NCBI GenBank assembly: GCA_013399015.1
Contig: VWZX01000877.1
Span: 445,797 to 509,796, forward strand
DNA from: Galbula dea
Lineage: Eukaryota; Chordata; Aves; Piciformes; Galbulidae
Length of the DNA: 64,000 nucleotides
Reading direction: 5' to 3'
Shown here piece after piece: positions 1 to 11,500 of this stretch. The first letter of the stretch is position 1. The number at the start of each line of letters is the position of its first letter. The translations under genes and the position numbers were made by a program. The notes below the pieces were generated by a model. That model was not told where the DNA came from, did no database searches, and worked only from the letters and a program-made list of their open reading frames with translations.

Positions 1-165
1 CCCGGTACCGGCGGGGTGCTCGGATCCACCGGCGGAGATGAGACTCTGCGCGCCGTGAGCACCGGCCCCAGGTATGACCGGCACCGGCTCCGCTACCGGT
101 TCCGCCCGCGTCGCGCCCCCGCTGCTGTGGCCCGTGCCGGCGGGAGCGCACGGGAACGGGGAACG

Positions 166-415
166 GAGATGGTGACGAGGAATGGAAACAGGGGTGAGGA
201 TGAGGATGGCGATGGGAAACGGGAACAGGAACGGGAACGGGGATAATGATGAGGATCGGAAACAGAGATGGGGAACGAGGATGAGGATGGAGAACGGGGG
301 TGAGGATGAGGAACGGCAACGGAGAAGGGGATGAGGATGAGGAATAGGAACAGGGATGAGGATGAGGAACGGAAACGGGGCTGAGGATTGGGATGAGGAT
401 GAAGATGAGAACGGA
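166..415 (+). repeat. Purine-rich GATGAGGAACGGG-type degenerate tandem repeat
   Basis: The plus strand is almost pure purine with recurring GATGAGGATGAGG and GGAACGGGAACGGG words, typical of a degenerate minisatellite. It gives open frames rich in Glu, Arg and Gly that are not genes. Confidence 0.7.
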
Positions 416-469
416 CACGGTAGAATCACTACGGCAGGATCGGGATGGATCCAGGATGAAGGATGCGGC

Positions 470-960
470 GGAGACAACAGAGCTGTCAGGGCTGGGAGGG
501 GGGACACTGGGATGAGGAACACTAGGATTGGGGGAGACACTGGAAATCGGGGTCACTGGGATGATGAGGGACACTGTGGGTACCAGGGTGGACAGAGATG
601 AGGGATGCTGGCCCTGGGGCTTGGGGACATGCTGTGACTGTGGCCGAGGGTTAGGGACAGGAGCTGTCAGGGATGGGGACACTGGGATTGGGGCTAGAGG
701 GGACACTGGGGTCAGGGCTGGGGGGAACAGGAGTGGGCTTGGAGGCACCGAGGCAGGTGGACAATGGGGCTAGGGATGTTGGGGCTGGGGGTACAGCAGG
801 ACAGAGTGACACTGGGGACACCAGAACAGGGAGATACTGGGGGAGGAAACAGGACCAGAGCTCTCAGGGCTGGGGACAGTGAGGCTTACAGGGGCTGGGG
901 CTCAGAAGCACTGGGGCTGTCAGTGAGCCAGGACTGGGGCTGACAGGGGCTGGAGGACAC
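470..960 (+). repeat. Degenerate GGGGACACTGGG-type repeat
   Basis: Variants of GGGGACACTGGGGTCAGGGC and GGGGCTGGGG recur at irregular spacing. This is G-rich on the plus strand with no coding signal. Confidence 0.5.
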
Positions 961-2304
961 CAGCGCTGGGACCACTGGAACCTGCAGGGCTGGGGACTGT
1001 GGACGGCACAATGGGAGCTCAGCACCATGGGCAGAATAAGTCCCAGTCTGCATGCCCTGGCGTGGGGGTACAATGAGGCTGGGCTGGATGAAGAGAGAGC
1101 TACTGGGATGGATGGATGCAGGTGCAGGTACCACTGAGGAGGTTGTGGCTGTTTGAGGACTCCTGGCTCCCCCAAACCAGTCTGGGGGCTCGTGGAGCCC
1201 AGCACCAGTAGAACAGACGGTGCTGGAGGCCCAGCTCTGTGCCAGGCCCTCTAACCAGGTGGTTTCCTCCCCGTTTTGGGTGCTGGGCACCAGTGCAGCT
1301 TTCGGGGTGGCTCAGCGGCACGAGGCAGAGCCATCTGCAGAGATGGGGCTGGATTGGGGCACACCGTGATGCTGAGCTGGCTTTGGGGCTCCCACGGTGC
1401 TTCCAGCTTCCCTGGGGAGAGGCAGAGAGAGGGAGGAGGAGCGGGAGGGAAAGAAAAAAGGGAAAAAAAAAGAAAAAGGAGAGCAAATTCTAAAAGAAAG
1501 GCTGCAGACTGTCTGCCTAATCAAAATCACACTCAGCAAAGGGCCCATATTGGGCAGGATCACAGTTTTCCGAGGTGCTAATTTATTCTCCCAGCCTTTG
1601 AGGGGGGAGCGGGAAGCATCACGGTGGCTGCGAGCTGTGACGGCAGTGAGGGTTGCAGAATTCCTTTGTTGTGGGCAGAGAGGAGGGGACGTGGAGCTTG
1701 GCCCTGTCACCGAGCTCCCACGGTGGCCACGTAGCCCTTTTAGTGGTGGGGGGGGGAAAGCCCTGAGTGGACAACCCCTCCCCGTTGGGGTGATGGAGCT
1801 GTCGTGGTGCTGGGAGGGAGGTGGAGGATATGAGAGGGCTAAGAGATGCGGTGGAGATGGGTGAGGGGGGTGCAGGATGAGCCCTGTGGGGTGGTGGTGG
1901 TGGGGACACACACACACACACTCCAGGGGGTGGGCACTGGAGTGCTGTGTCTGTGCTGGTGGCACTAGAGTGACCCATGGGGACAGCAGAGGTCACAGTG
2001 GTTATCCCCTGGTTATAGGGCAGCTGGGGACACCCCCGGGGTTGGGACATCCCCAGGGTGGGGGGACCCATGTCCTGCTGCATCCAGGCTCTCTGGGTGG
2101 GTGAAAAGTGTCCCCCACTCCTCTCCCCCTCATTCCAAAACGGTGTCCCCTCCCACCTCCACTATCCCAAATGTCCTCTCTGTTTTTTGGGGGTTCTGCA
2201 GCCACCCACATGCCACATCCCACCCCCACCCCATGGCTTGGGGCAGGTTGGGGTGAAAGGACACCCCAAAACTGTTCAGTTGGTCCAGGCGCCCAATGGC
2301 CTGT

Positions 2305-2415
2305 GAGGAATTAAGCTATGTTTCAGCTGGGGCTAATCACCAGCCTCAGCTTTGCATATTCATGAGGAAGATGAATAATTCATGAGGTGACAGCTAGTGA
2401 CAGATGTGAAACTGT
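2305..2415. promoter_or_regulatory. AT-rich island, candidate conserved noncoding element upstream of NCAN
   Basis: Within a GC-rich repeat-like region this 110-base stretch is abruptly complex and AT-rich. It contains TTTGCATATTCATGAGG (octamer/POU-like) near 2351 and AATAATTCATGAGG near 2374, plus a GGCTAATC homeobox-like word. POU and homeobox sites are common in brain enhancers, and NCAN is a brain gene. Function is inferred only from motif content and contrast with the surroundings. Confidence 0.3.
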
Positions 2416-5400
2416 TCGCTCGGCTTTGGGGAGGGGGCTGGTGGCTTTGCATCGGCGTTATTTTAGCTTTCTGTCCTCTGCTGTTCTCCTCACTGGGGCT
2501 AGGGGACACAGAGGGATGGGGACACCCTTCCTTGTCCCCACAGGGGTCCAACTGCATGGCACCGGTGACATGGCTGTGCCCTGTGCCCATGGCATCACCC
2601 TGGGTGCAGAGAGGGACACTTCACCCTGTGAAATTCAGCCTCCTGGGCTCGTGGCAGCATGGGCAGCGCTAGAACTAGTGGCACCCTCCTCACCTTGCTG
2701 TCACTGCTGGGGACAGAGTGGTGGTGGCCAGTGGGGCTGAGCCCATGGCCCCTTCCATGAGGACTCTGGTTGGATCCTGCTCCAGCGGGATGGGGCTGAT
2801 GCTGCTGCTTCCCCACCTTGACACAAAGGCTGGTGGTGCTGAGCTGTGCTGGCAACAGCGTTCCATTGCCTGTGGTGGGGACCCAGGATCTGGCCAAGGG
2901 CTGGTCCTAGTGGTGCTGTGGGGTTGGGACTGAGCCATGCCAACCCAGGGCTGCCTCAGCGGTGCTGCTGGAGCTGGATTGTGGGTTAGTGGATCAAGAG
3001 GAGGGGAGAGGGAGACCAGCTCCATAATTAACAGGGTGCTGAGGCTTGGAGGATGCTGTCTGGCTGTGGCTTTGACAGCCCCCGGCATGGCATGGGGGTC
3101 CTCGTGCTGGGGATGTTGGCAGGATGGTGGCAGGATGATGGCTGCTGTGCTGGTTGTCCTGACCTTGGGATAAACTTTTTGCTAGCTCAGCACAGGGCTG
3201 GGCTCAGTGGAGGCTGCAGCTGGGGGTCCAGCGAGGGTCTGATAGGAACAGAGCATGGCAAGGACCTTCCTTTGTCACCATGGCTCAGAGCAGAGCCGCA
3301 GTGCCACCAGGGACATGGTCCCCATGTGAATCGAGAGTAGCGATGCCCCAGGGGAGTAGCAAGCTAGGGCTGTGTGTCCTGTCCCCGGCTTGGGGGGGGA
3401 GGGGGAGGGCTGGGACCCCCCTGCCTGAGGTCCAGGGTCCCCAAGGAGGCAGAGGGTGCTGCTGACAGGACCAACCCTTCCCACCGCGGCACCTTTCCTG
3501 CTGCGAAAGCAAAACCTGCAGAAATGCTGATGTCAGGGAAGGCAAAGATGCAGCCAGAGCCGCACAGCCCCGAGACCCCCAGACCCCAGCCCCCCAGCCC
3601 CGAGCTGCTGGCAGCACCCACTCCCTTGGTGCTGCCAGCTTGGGGTGGCCCTGGTGGGGTCTGGGACCACAGTCCCATCCACCCACCCATCTGCCCATGC
3701 AGCCCCGGCACGGTGCGTGCCCAGCTCCGCAGCTGTCTGGGCTAGTGAGGGGCTGCAAATCCAAAGAGCAACTTTTCCTGTTTAACATTTAAATAAACTG
3801 GAGGCTGTTTGCTCAGCGAGGACCTGTCTCCTGAACAGCAGCTCTGGGTAAACAGCCGAGAGCTTAGTGGAGTGTTTTATCTGCTCGCACATCGACGCGG
3901 CTCCGCGGGATCTCTCGGGTCCCTTTAGCTCCTGCTTTGCCCCACCACCCTGCCTTGGATCGTGTGGTGTGGGGCTTGGATCGTGTGGTGTGGGGCTTGG
4001 ATCATGCGGTTTGGGGCTTGGTGGCCTCAGGCTGTGCCTGGGAATGGTGTTTTCCTTGCTGGGAGCTGAGGTGGCCACGGACCAGGGAGGAGAAGGACGA
4101 TGAGGATGGAGAAAGGGAAGATCTCAAGGATGCTGTGGAGGGATGTCAGGGAGTAAGGCTTGGTTGCTATTGTCCCGTGGGGAAAATTGTCCTATTTGCC
4201 CTTCAGTGGGAAAAGTCACCTGGAAGCAGCCAAGCACAGTGAGAAAACGGAAAAGTTTGGTGCTGCTGATGCCACGATGCCTTCCTGGAGCATCTCTGAA
4301 CTGCTGTTGTGCCACTGCTGCCGTGGAGCAGACCTGGAGCTGCTTGGGGCTTGTTCAGCTCCTGAGGGATGTGGCTGGGTGAAGACACCCCAGGAATTTC
4401 CCTCTAGAGTCAAGGTCAGGTCACCTAATTTTTAATAGCAGCTGGATTTGGAGGCAGAAAGCCCCGCGGAGCTGCTGCAGGAGGGAAGGGGCTGCAAATG
4501 CTTTCCTACTTAGAAGAAAGAAGATAAAACCTAGTTTTGCCCCCTCCCCCAAGAAAGGCTCTTTTCCAGCACTGAACACGGGGAGGGGTCTCCTTTTTTC
4601 TTGCTGTTTTGCTCTTTCTTTCTATTTTCGTCCCACAAAAGCAGACAGGACAGAATGAGGAATCAAGGGCTGGAAAATGGAGCATCAGGGATAGAGGCAT
4701 TGCTGGGCTGAGCCAAAGCCTTAGCTCCAGGCAGCTGGGAGAGGGATGGAGAGCTCCTGGTGTCCCCCCAAAAAAGCCTAGTGCTCCCCAGCTTGCTGCC
4801 CTGGCATGGGGACAGGCAGAGGTCGGTGTCAGAGACAAAGGGACCAGCAAGGCCCTATGATGGATCTGCCAGCACATGAGGGACCCTGAGTCTGATTGGT
4901 GATGGCTGTGCCCATGGTGGGTGATGGCTGTGGTAGGACCTAGGTGATGGTTGTGCCCGTGCCAGCTGGGTGATCTATCTGACAACCCTCTGAGCCCAGA
5001 GACCAAATGATTTAGCAAATCCTGATCATCTTTGCAGTCAGACAGATGGATGGGAGATTTTTGGCCAGCAGCTTTGTGCTCCACGTGCCACGCAACAGCT
5101 CTGGCACCAGGAGGCATCCCCTGCATGTTAATGCTGGGGGCAGCTCAAGGACCAGCTCCAGCAGGGCCGTGCTGGGGGTGCTGCTGGGATGTCCCAGCTC
5201 CAGTGGGTGTGAGGATGTCCCCTTGACTGGCTCTGGTGGCTGGAGACACTGAGGGACACCACAGTGAGGCAGCTGAGGGCTCAGTGGGTGGCACAGCATC
5301 TTCCGTCCCAACCCCACAGTGGCTTCACCCCGAGAGTGAAGTCAAACTCTCTCCAGGCTGATGCCATCTTGCTAACTGGGACTAATCCTGCTCCCTCCCC

Positions 5401-5529
5401 GTGGCTGCAGGAGGCTGGTGTCAGCGTGGCCCCAGGGTGATTTATGGCCCAATGGCATAACCCAGCAAGCAGGGAGCAGGCGAACAGCAGCCTCCCACCC
5501 CCCGCTCCTGCTCTCCTTACAGGTCAAGG

Positions 5530-8500
5530 ATGGTCCATGTGATGGGGGATGCTGGCTGCTGGTTCCTGCTCGGGCTCTCCCTTCTCCCCATCGCAGTCCT
5601 GGGTAAGTGCCACCGGCACTCGGTAGCTAATTAGCCGATAAACAGCAGCAGATAATGAACTGAGGGTGAATAACATGCAGGGGAGGGCTCAGACTGCAAC
5701 ATCCCAGACCCCCCACACCTCCCTGCTCTGGGCTGTGGGGGATTAAGGAGAAGCCCCCACAGGCGACCATGAACCCCCCTCTCCACACTGGGATCCCTGC
5801 AAACGAGACCTTAAATCCTTAATCTCACTGGCAGCACCCCCAGCCCCCTCCCCACCCCCTAGGGATTTGCTGTGGCTCATGGCAAGGGCATCACAGCATC
5901 CTGCTGCCTGGGGGGGCTTTGAGGTTCCCCCCAAGTTGGTACCTTCTTGGTGAGCAAAAGTCTTGGGGTGCAATGGATGGGGGAAGGTGCCAGGCAGGGA
6001 TTAGTGGCTGACTCCAGTCCCCAGCTGGCTGGATTCCGCAGGGAGCATCCCCCTGAACCCCCGCAGCAGGGAGAGCCTCGCCATGGGGGGCTCTGAGACT
6101 TATAGGATTTGCTGTGGTGGAATCCTGGGGCAGGATTAGTGCAGGAGGAGGAGGAGGAGGAGGAGGAGAAGGTCCTGATGGCCACCATGCTCTATCCTGG
6201 CGTGGGGATGACTTGGAAAAGTGCCACAGGGGCTGGATGACACCGAGTCATTGGTGAGGACTCCACCTCTGCGGGCAGGGGTGGGGAGTACTGGTGTCAC
6301 CATGGGAGTGGTGTGGGACCCATGGGTGCAGAGCAGCCTGGCAGCACGTGGGGGGGTTGTGGCGACTCAGCTGAGTCAGGGATCCAGCCCTGGAGGGGCA
6401 GGTTTAACTGACAAAGTCAATCTCCAGCCACTGGACCAGGGAGGCTGCACATCATCCTGCAACATGCTCTTCCCTGAGGGGCAGGATTTAGGGGTGCCTG
6501 ATACAGAGCCCTCAGCACCCTGCAATGCCACCAGCCCCACCCCTACATCCAAAAGCCCTGCAGGAGCTCCTGCTGCCCATCCCCATGGTACCTGGACATT
6601 CTCTTCCTTAGGGGGCTCAGAGGTGCCTAATACAGAGCCCCCAGCATCCTGCAATGCCTCCAGCCCCCACCTCCCCACCCCCGCGCTACATCCAAGAGCC
6701 CTGCAGGAGCTCCTGCTGCCCATCCCCGTGCTATCAGGGCACCTCTTCCCTCAGGCTCCCAGGACGATGGGAAGGTGATCCACATCAACAGGGTGCAGCA
6801 CCAAGCTGTTCGTGTGGGGCTAGGGGAGCCCGTGGCCCTACCTTGCCTCTTCTTACTCCAACCTTCCGCCTCACTGGGGCCCAACGAGCCCCCGGACCCT
6901 CCCCGAGTCAAATGGAGCAAAGTGCGCTCGGCCACCGGCCAGAGGGAGGATGTCCCCATCCTGGTGGCCAAGGACAACGCGGTGAAGGTGGTGAAAGCCT
7001 ACGAGGGCCGAGTATCCCTGCCAACCTACCCCCGGCACCGCTCCAACGCCACGCTGCTGCTGCGTGCCGCCCGTGCCAGCGACGCTGGGCTTTACCGCTG
7101 CGAGGTGGTGGCTGGCATCGACGATGAGCAGGACCTGCTCCCCCTGGACGTGACGGGTGAGCTGGGCACCCTGCCGTGGGGTGGCATTGCCAGGACAGCC
7201 GGGCGAGGACATCACGGGGACCTCAGTGGGGTGGCACGGGTGCCACTGTGGGCTGTGTACCCTGTGTGAGCTGTGCACCCCGTGTATGCTGTGCACCCTG
7301 TCCAAGCCATGCACCCTCTGCTCCCCATGTACCCTGTGCACCCTGTCCAAGCTATACAGGCCCTGCACTCCAGGTACCTGGTGCACCCCGTGCAAGCCAC
7401 GTGTACCCTGTGCACCCTGTCTAAGCCATGCACCCTCTGCACCCATGCAGTTGTGCACCTTATACAACCTGTGCACCCTGTCCAAGCTATGCAAGCCCTG
7501 TGCACCCCATGTACCCTGTGCACCCCATGGGAGCCCTGCACCTCATACAAACCACGCAGCCCATGCCCCCTCAACGCCCCACGCCCTCTCTTTACCCCGT
7601 GCCATCCGCTGCCCTTCCAGGCGTTGTCTTCCACTACCGCCCCGCGGGCGAGCGTTACGCGCTGACCTTCGAGGCTGCTCGCCAAGCCTGTCAGGACAAC
7701 TCAGCCGTCATCGCCTCACCCCAGCACCTCCAGGCTGCCTTTGAGGATGGCTATGACAACTGTGATGCGGGTTGGCTGGCTGACCAGACCGTACGGTAAG
7801 CAGGGGGGGGGCCACAGGCGGCCAGCCAGGCACCCCTCAGCACAGGGTGGCCGTAGAACTGAGCACTCACCCTGCCCTTCTCCCACAGGTATCCCATCAC
7901 GCTCTCCAGGCCTGGCTGTTATGGAGACCGCAACAGCCTCCCTGGTGTGCGTAGTTATGGCCAGAGGGAGCCTGGTGAAGAGTATGATGTCTACTGCTAT
8001 GCCCGGGAGCTGCGAGGCAAGGGGTGCCCCAGTGGCTGGGTGGTACCTGGGGATGTGGTGCAGGGGTGATGCTGTGGCTAGCAGCTTAGGCTTCTCCGTG
8101 CACCTCTTCCCTGCTGTGCTTTGGCTGTGGGGATGGATGCTGGTGCCACGCTGGTGCTCTGTGCCACCGTTAGTGCCAGTGCTGAGTGATATGGTGTGGC
8201 TGTTGTGCTCGAGTCACAGCTACTTCCCAAAAGCACCACTGGGTATTGGGATCACCATGGCTTTCCATCCCAACGGGCTCTGCTCTCTTGCAGGGACGGT
8301 GTTTTACGCCACGGTACCGGGAAGGTTCACCTGGCAGGGGGCCCAGAGGCACTGCCGGAGCCAAGGGGCTTCTCTAGCCACCACTGGGCAGCTCTACCTA
8401 GCATGGCGTGAGGGCCTGGACCAGTGTGACCCCGGCTGGCTGGCTGATGGCAGTGTGCGCTACCCCATCAGGCTCCCACGTAGGAAGTGTGGTGGTGAGG

Positions 8501-11500
8501 CCCCGGGGGTCAGGACCCTCTACCAGTTCCCTAACCGCACTGGCTTCCCCTCCACCACCTCCAAATTTGATGCCTACTGCTATAAAGGTAAGAGGGGATT
8601 GGTGGCGATCCAGGTCTCCCCCCACTAGCCCTGGCCCTTCTTCCCCTGGGAATCGGTGGGCATGGCTGGGAAAATTGCTGCAGATGAATATTTAATTGGG
8701 GAATTAATGAGATAGATGACGAGAGCTTGAGCTGGGAGGGAGCCCAGCTCCATGCATGGCCCTGGCCTGGCATGAGGCAGGGGGATGTGCTGCTCTGTAC
8801 TGAGCCTCTCCAGGGTAGGATGCAGGTCCTCACTCCTGTCCTGTTCTGCCCCACGGTCCTGCCACCAGCGTGGCTGATGCTCATGGTGTCCCTACAGCGC
8901 ATGCGGATGCAGGGCAGAGGGAGCTGGAGGAGCCGGTGTTGCCTGTGCCCGACCCACTGGGCAGTGACAACGTGCTGGTGGAACACAGCGAGGACCCAGG
9001 CACATCAGGGGACACCCGGGACACCCCACGGGATCGCTATGGCCTCCTGCCACAACCAGGGCCCGCGGGGCTGGATGAGGATGAGCAGTTGAGGCTGGCA
9101 AGCAGTAGCTCAACAGCGCAGCGTGGTGACTTCCCAGGGGCTGCTCCATCACCGGTGACTCGTGATCTAGGGCTGGATGATGATACGACCCTGCCTCCCA
9201 CCACAGCCTTCTCACCAGCATGGCCTCATGAGGATGAAGCTCTCAACGTGGTGGACCAGACACCCATGAGCTCCTGGCAGGATCTGGCCAGCACCAGCCC
9301 AGCACTACCAGTGCAAGAAGACCCTGAGGAGACCTTGGCTGCCTTCCTGGCACAGTCTCAAAGTGCAGCTCAGGAGCACATCACCAGCTCACCACCAGCA
9401 CCTCCTGAGCTGGGGACGATCCCTAGCATGGCAGCAGAGACCCCCAGCACCCCATGGGCAAGCTCCCACACCCCGAGGAGGAGCAGCTACTCTGGGCTGA
9501 ATGGGAGATACTTCCAGAGCCGGGACCCTGCGGTGGTGGCTGAGGATCCACCTGTGGCCAGAGATCCTACTGTGGCTGAGGGCCCGGTGGGGACAGTCAC
9601 CCATTCTCCTGTCCTGGCCCTCGAGGTGAAGGGAGCTCTAGGCAATGCAGTGGAGACGTGGAGCATCCCCCATGCCAGCACTGAGAGCCTCTGGCAAGAG
9701 GACACCTACTCACCCTCCAACACTGTGGAGGAGGAGATCAGCATTGGTAAGTGATGCCCAAAAGCAGCTGGAGGAGAGGGGTTCTGGCAGGGGCTGTGGC
9801 ACCTCAGGACCCCCATGGCTGTGTCATCTCTTGCAGAGCTGATGGCACCGGCCACTGCCCCGGTGTCCCCCTCACCACAGCCACCTGCTCGGAGGGATTC
9901 ACCACAGTGGAGCCCCCGCATAGCCCCCCACAATCCCGAGGGACCTGCCTGGACACCTCCTCCACCATCCCCACCTTCTCCTGCCTCCATGGCTCCCCAC
10001 AGTGCTGTCGGCCACCAGGACATGGCTGCAGGCAGGGCTCAGTCCCATGTCCCCAGCGCACGTGGAGACTCCCCTCAGCCACCCATGGATGCCACCGAGG
10101 ACTTCTCTGGGGACTCCCTCTCCCAGGAGGATAGCAGCTCCATCCCATCACAGCCCCCACTGCCCCCACTGCCCCCAGCCCCACTGGTGGCCGAGGGCCC
10201 CGAGGTGGCACTGCAGTCCCACAGTAATGATGGTGACAGCAGTGGGGCCCTGGGCGATGGCTCACTGGAGAGGCAGAGGAAAGCATTGACCTTCTTCAAC
10301 CCACCTGGACCCTCCACAGGGCAGCCTGCCACCCCCAACCCCACTGAGGCAGCTGCTCCCCAGCCCGAGGGGAGGCTGAGACCCACAGATCCCCATGGGC
10401 CATCTGAAGCACCAGCTGAGCCCAGCCAGGAGCAGCCAGCAGGGTCCAGGGATGCCAGGAATGGCCTGGCCAAGCCGAGTGGTGAAGCAGCTGCGTCCCC
10501 CCTGGCATGGAATGTCCTCTCACCTTCACCTCCTCCCATGGCCAGCGAGGTGACCTCATGGGCCAGCACCCAGCAGCTGCCTGAGGTGATGGAGTCAGTG
10601 GCCGAGGAAGGATCCACAGGCTTCGCTCCCGGGGCCTCACAGCCCTCCAGCCACACTGCACCAGAGCTAGGGGGACAGGAANCAACCCCTGGTGAGGAGG
10701 ACGCCTCTGGGGAGGTGAAGAGGGAAGAGCTCCCTGTGCCCCCCAGCTCAGCCGCCCCCAGCTCATGGCCATCACCCACTGCCCCCGACCCATGGGTGTC
10801 AGAGTCCTCAAGCACAAGGCCACTGTTGGAGCTCTCTACAGCTGCAGAGCTGGGAGGACCAGGGGGATCTCTGCTGCTGGACGCTGACAGCGGGAGCGGT
10901 GAGGAACCAGGGCTGGAGGAGAGGGAGCTGCTGGCCTGGGCAAGCACCGGCAATGCCAGCCAGCACGGTAAGCACGGTGCTGAGGAGGTCGGGGTGCTGT
11001 GAGTACCCCAAACTGATGGGAACAGGGAGAAATGGGCTGGGGGCTGGGAGGACCTCGAGGTTGATCCCAGCCAAGGTGCTGACCCGTGGGGCTGGTTTTA
11101 AGGTGGAGGTTTGGGGTGGTCTCTGCTTTCACCCAGATCCGTTTACTCACCAGGGAGTTTCCACCAACCATAGAGGGCTGGGAGTGAGTCTATTAACAGG
11201 AGCTGGGAAAGCATCCTCTTAAATATTTCATATTTGCAGTTGCTAATAATAAGAATAGCTGGAGAGGTGACTGCTGGCAGAGGATGTGTGGCACACTCTG
11301 CCTGTCTGTGCCTGGCCAACAGGCAACCAATATAGAATCAGAGAGTTAGTAAGGTTGGAAAAGACCTTTTAAGATCATGGAGTCCAATCATTAACCTAAC
11401 ACTGCCAAGTCAACACTAAACCATGTCCCTCAGCACCACATCTCTATGGCTTTTAAACCCCTCCAGGGATGGTGACTCCACCGCTGCGCTGGGCAGCTTG

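Larger units (their letters stand above)
1..5529 (+). other. NCAN upstream region or 5' intron, no coding exon recognised
   Basis: No open reading frame here resembles a known protein. The first 130 bases are CpG-rich and could belong to the NCAN promoter or a 5' noncoding exon. A GT following CCCAG near base 71 could be a donor, but this is weak. The rest is GC-rich degenerate repeat (purine-rich to about 415, then GGGGACACTGG-like units to about 960), a poly-purine stretch near 1430-1500, a short CA run near 1910, and one AT-rich island near 2305-2415. In mammals the first NCAN exon is noncoding, so this stretch may include intron 1; that is inference. Confidence 0.4.

Noticed and set aside
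7157..7744. Cys/Pro-rich frames such as a small secreted protein
   Set aside because: They are translations of the period-15 minisatellite in an NCAN intron.
10075..10953. Antisense open frame of 292 codons over the NCAN mucin-like exon
   Set aside because: It mirrors the GC-rich, Ser/Pro-rich sense exon; the sense frame has correct splice phases and family matches, the antisense has none.
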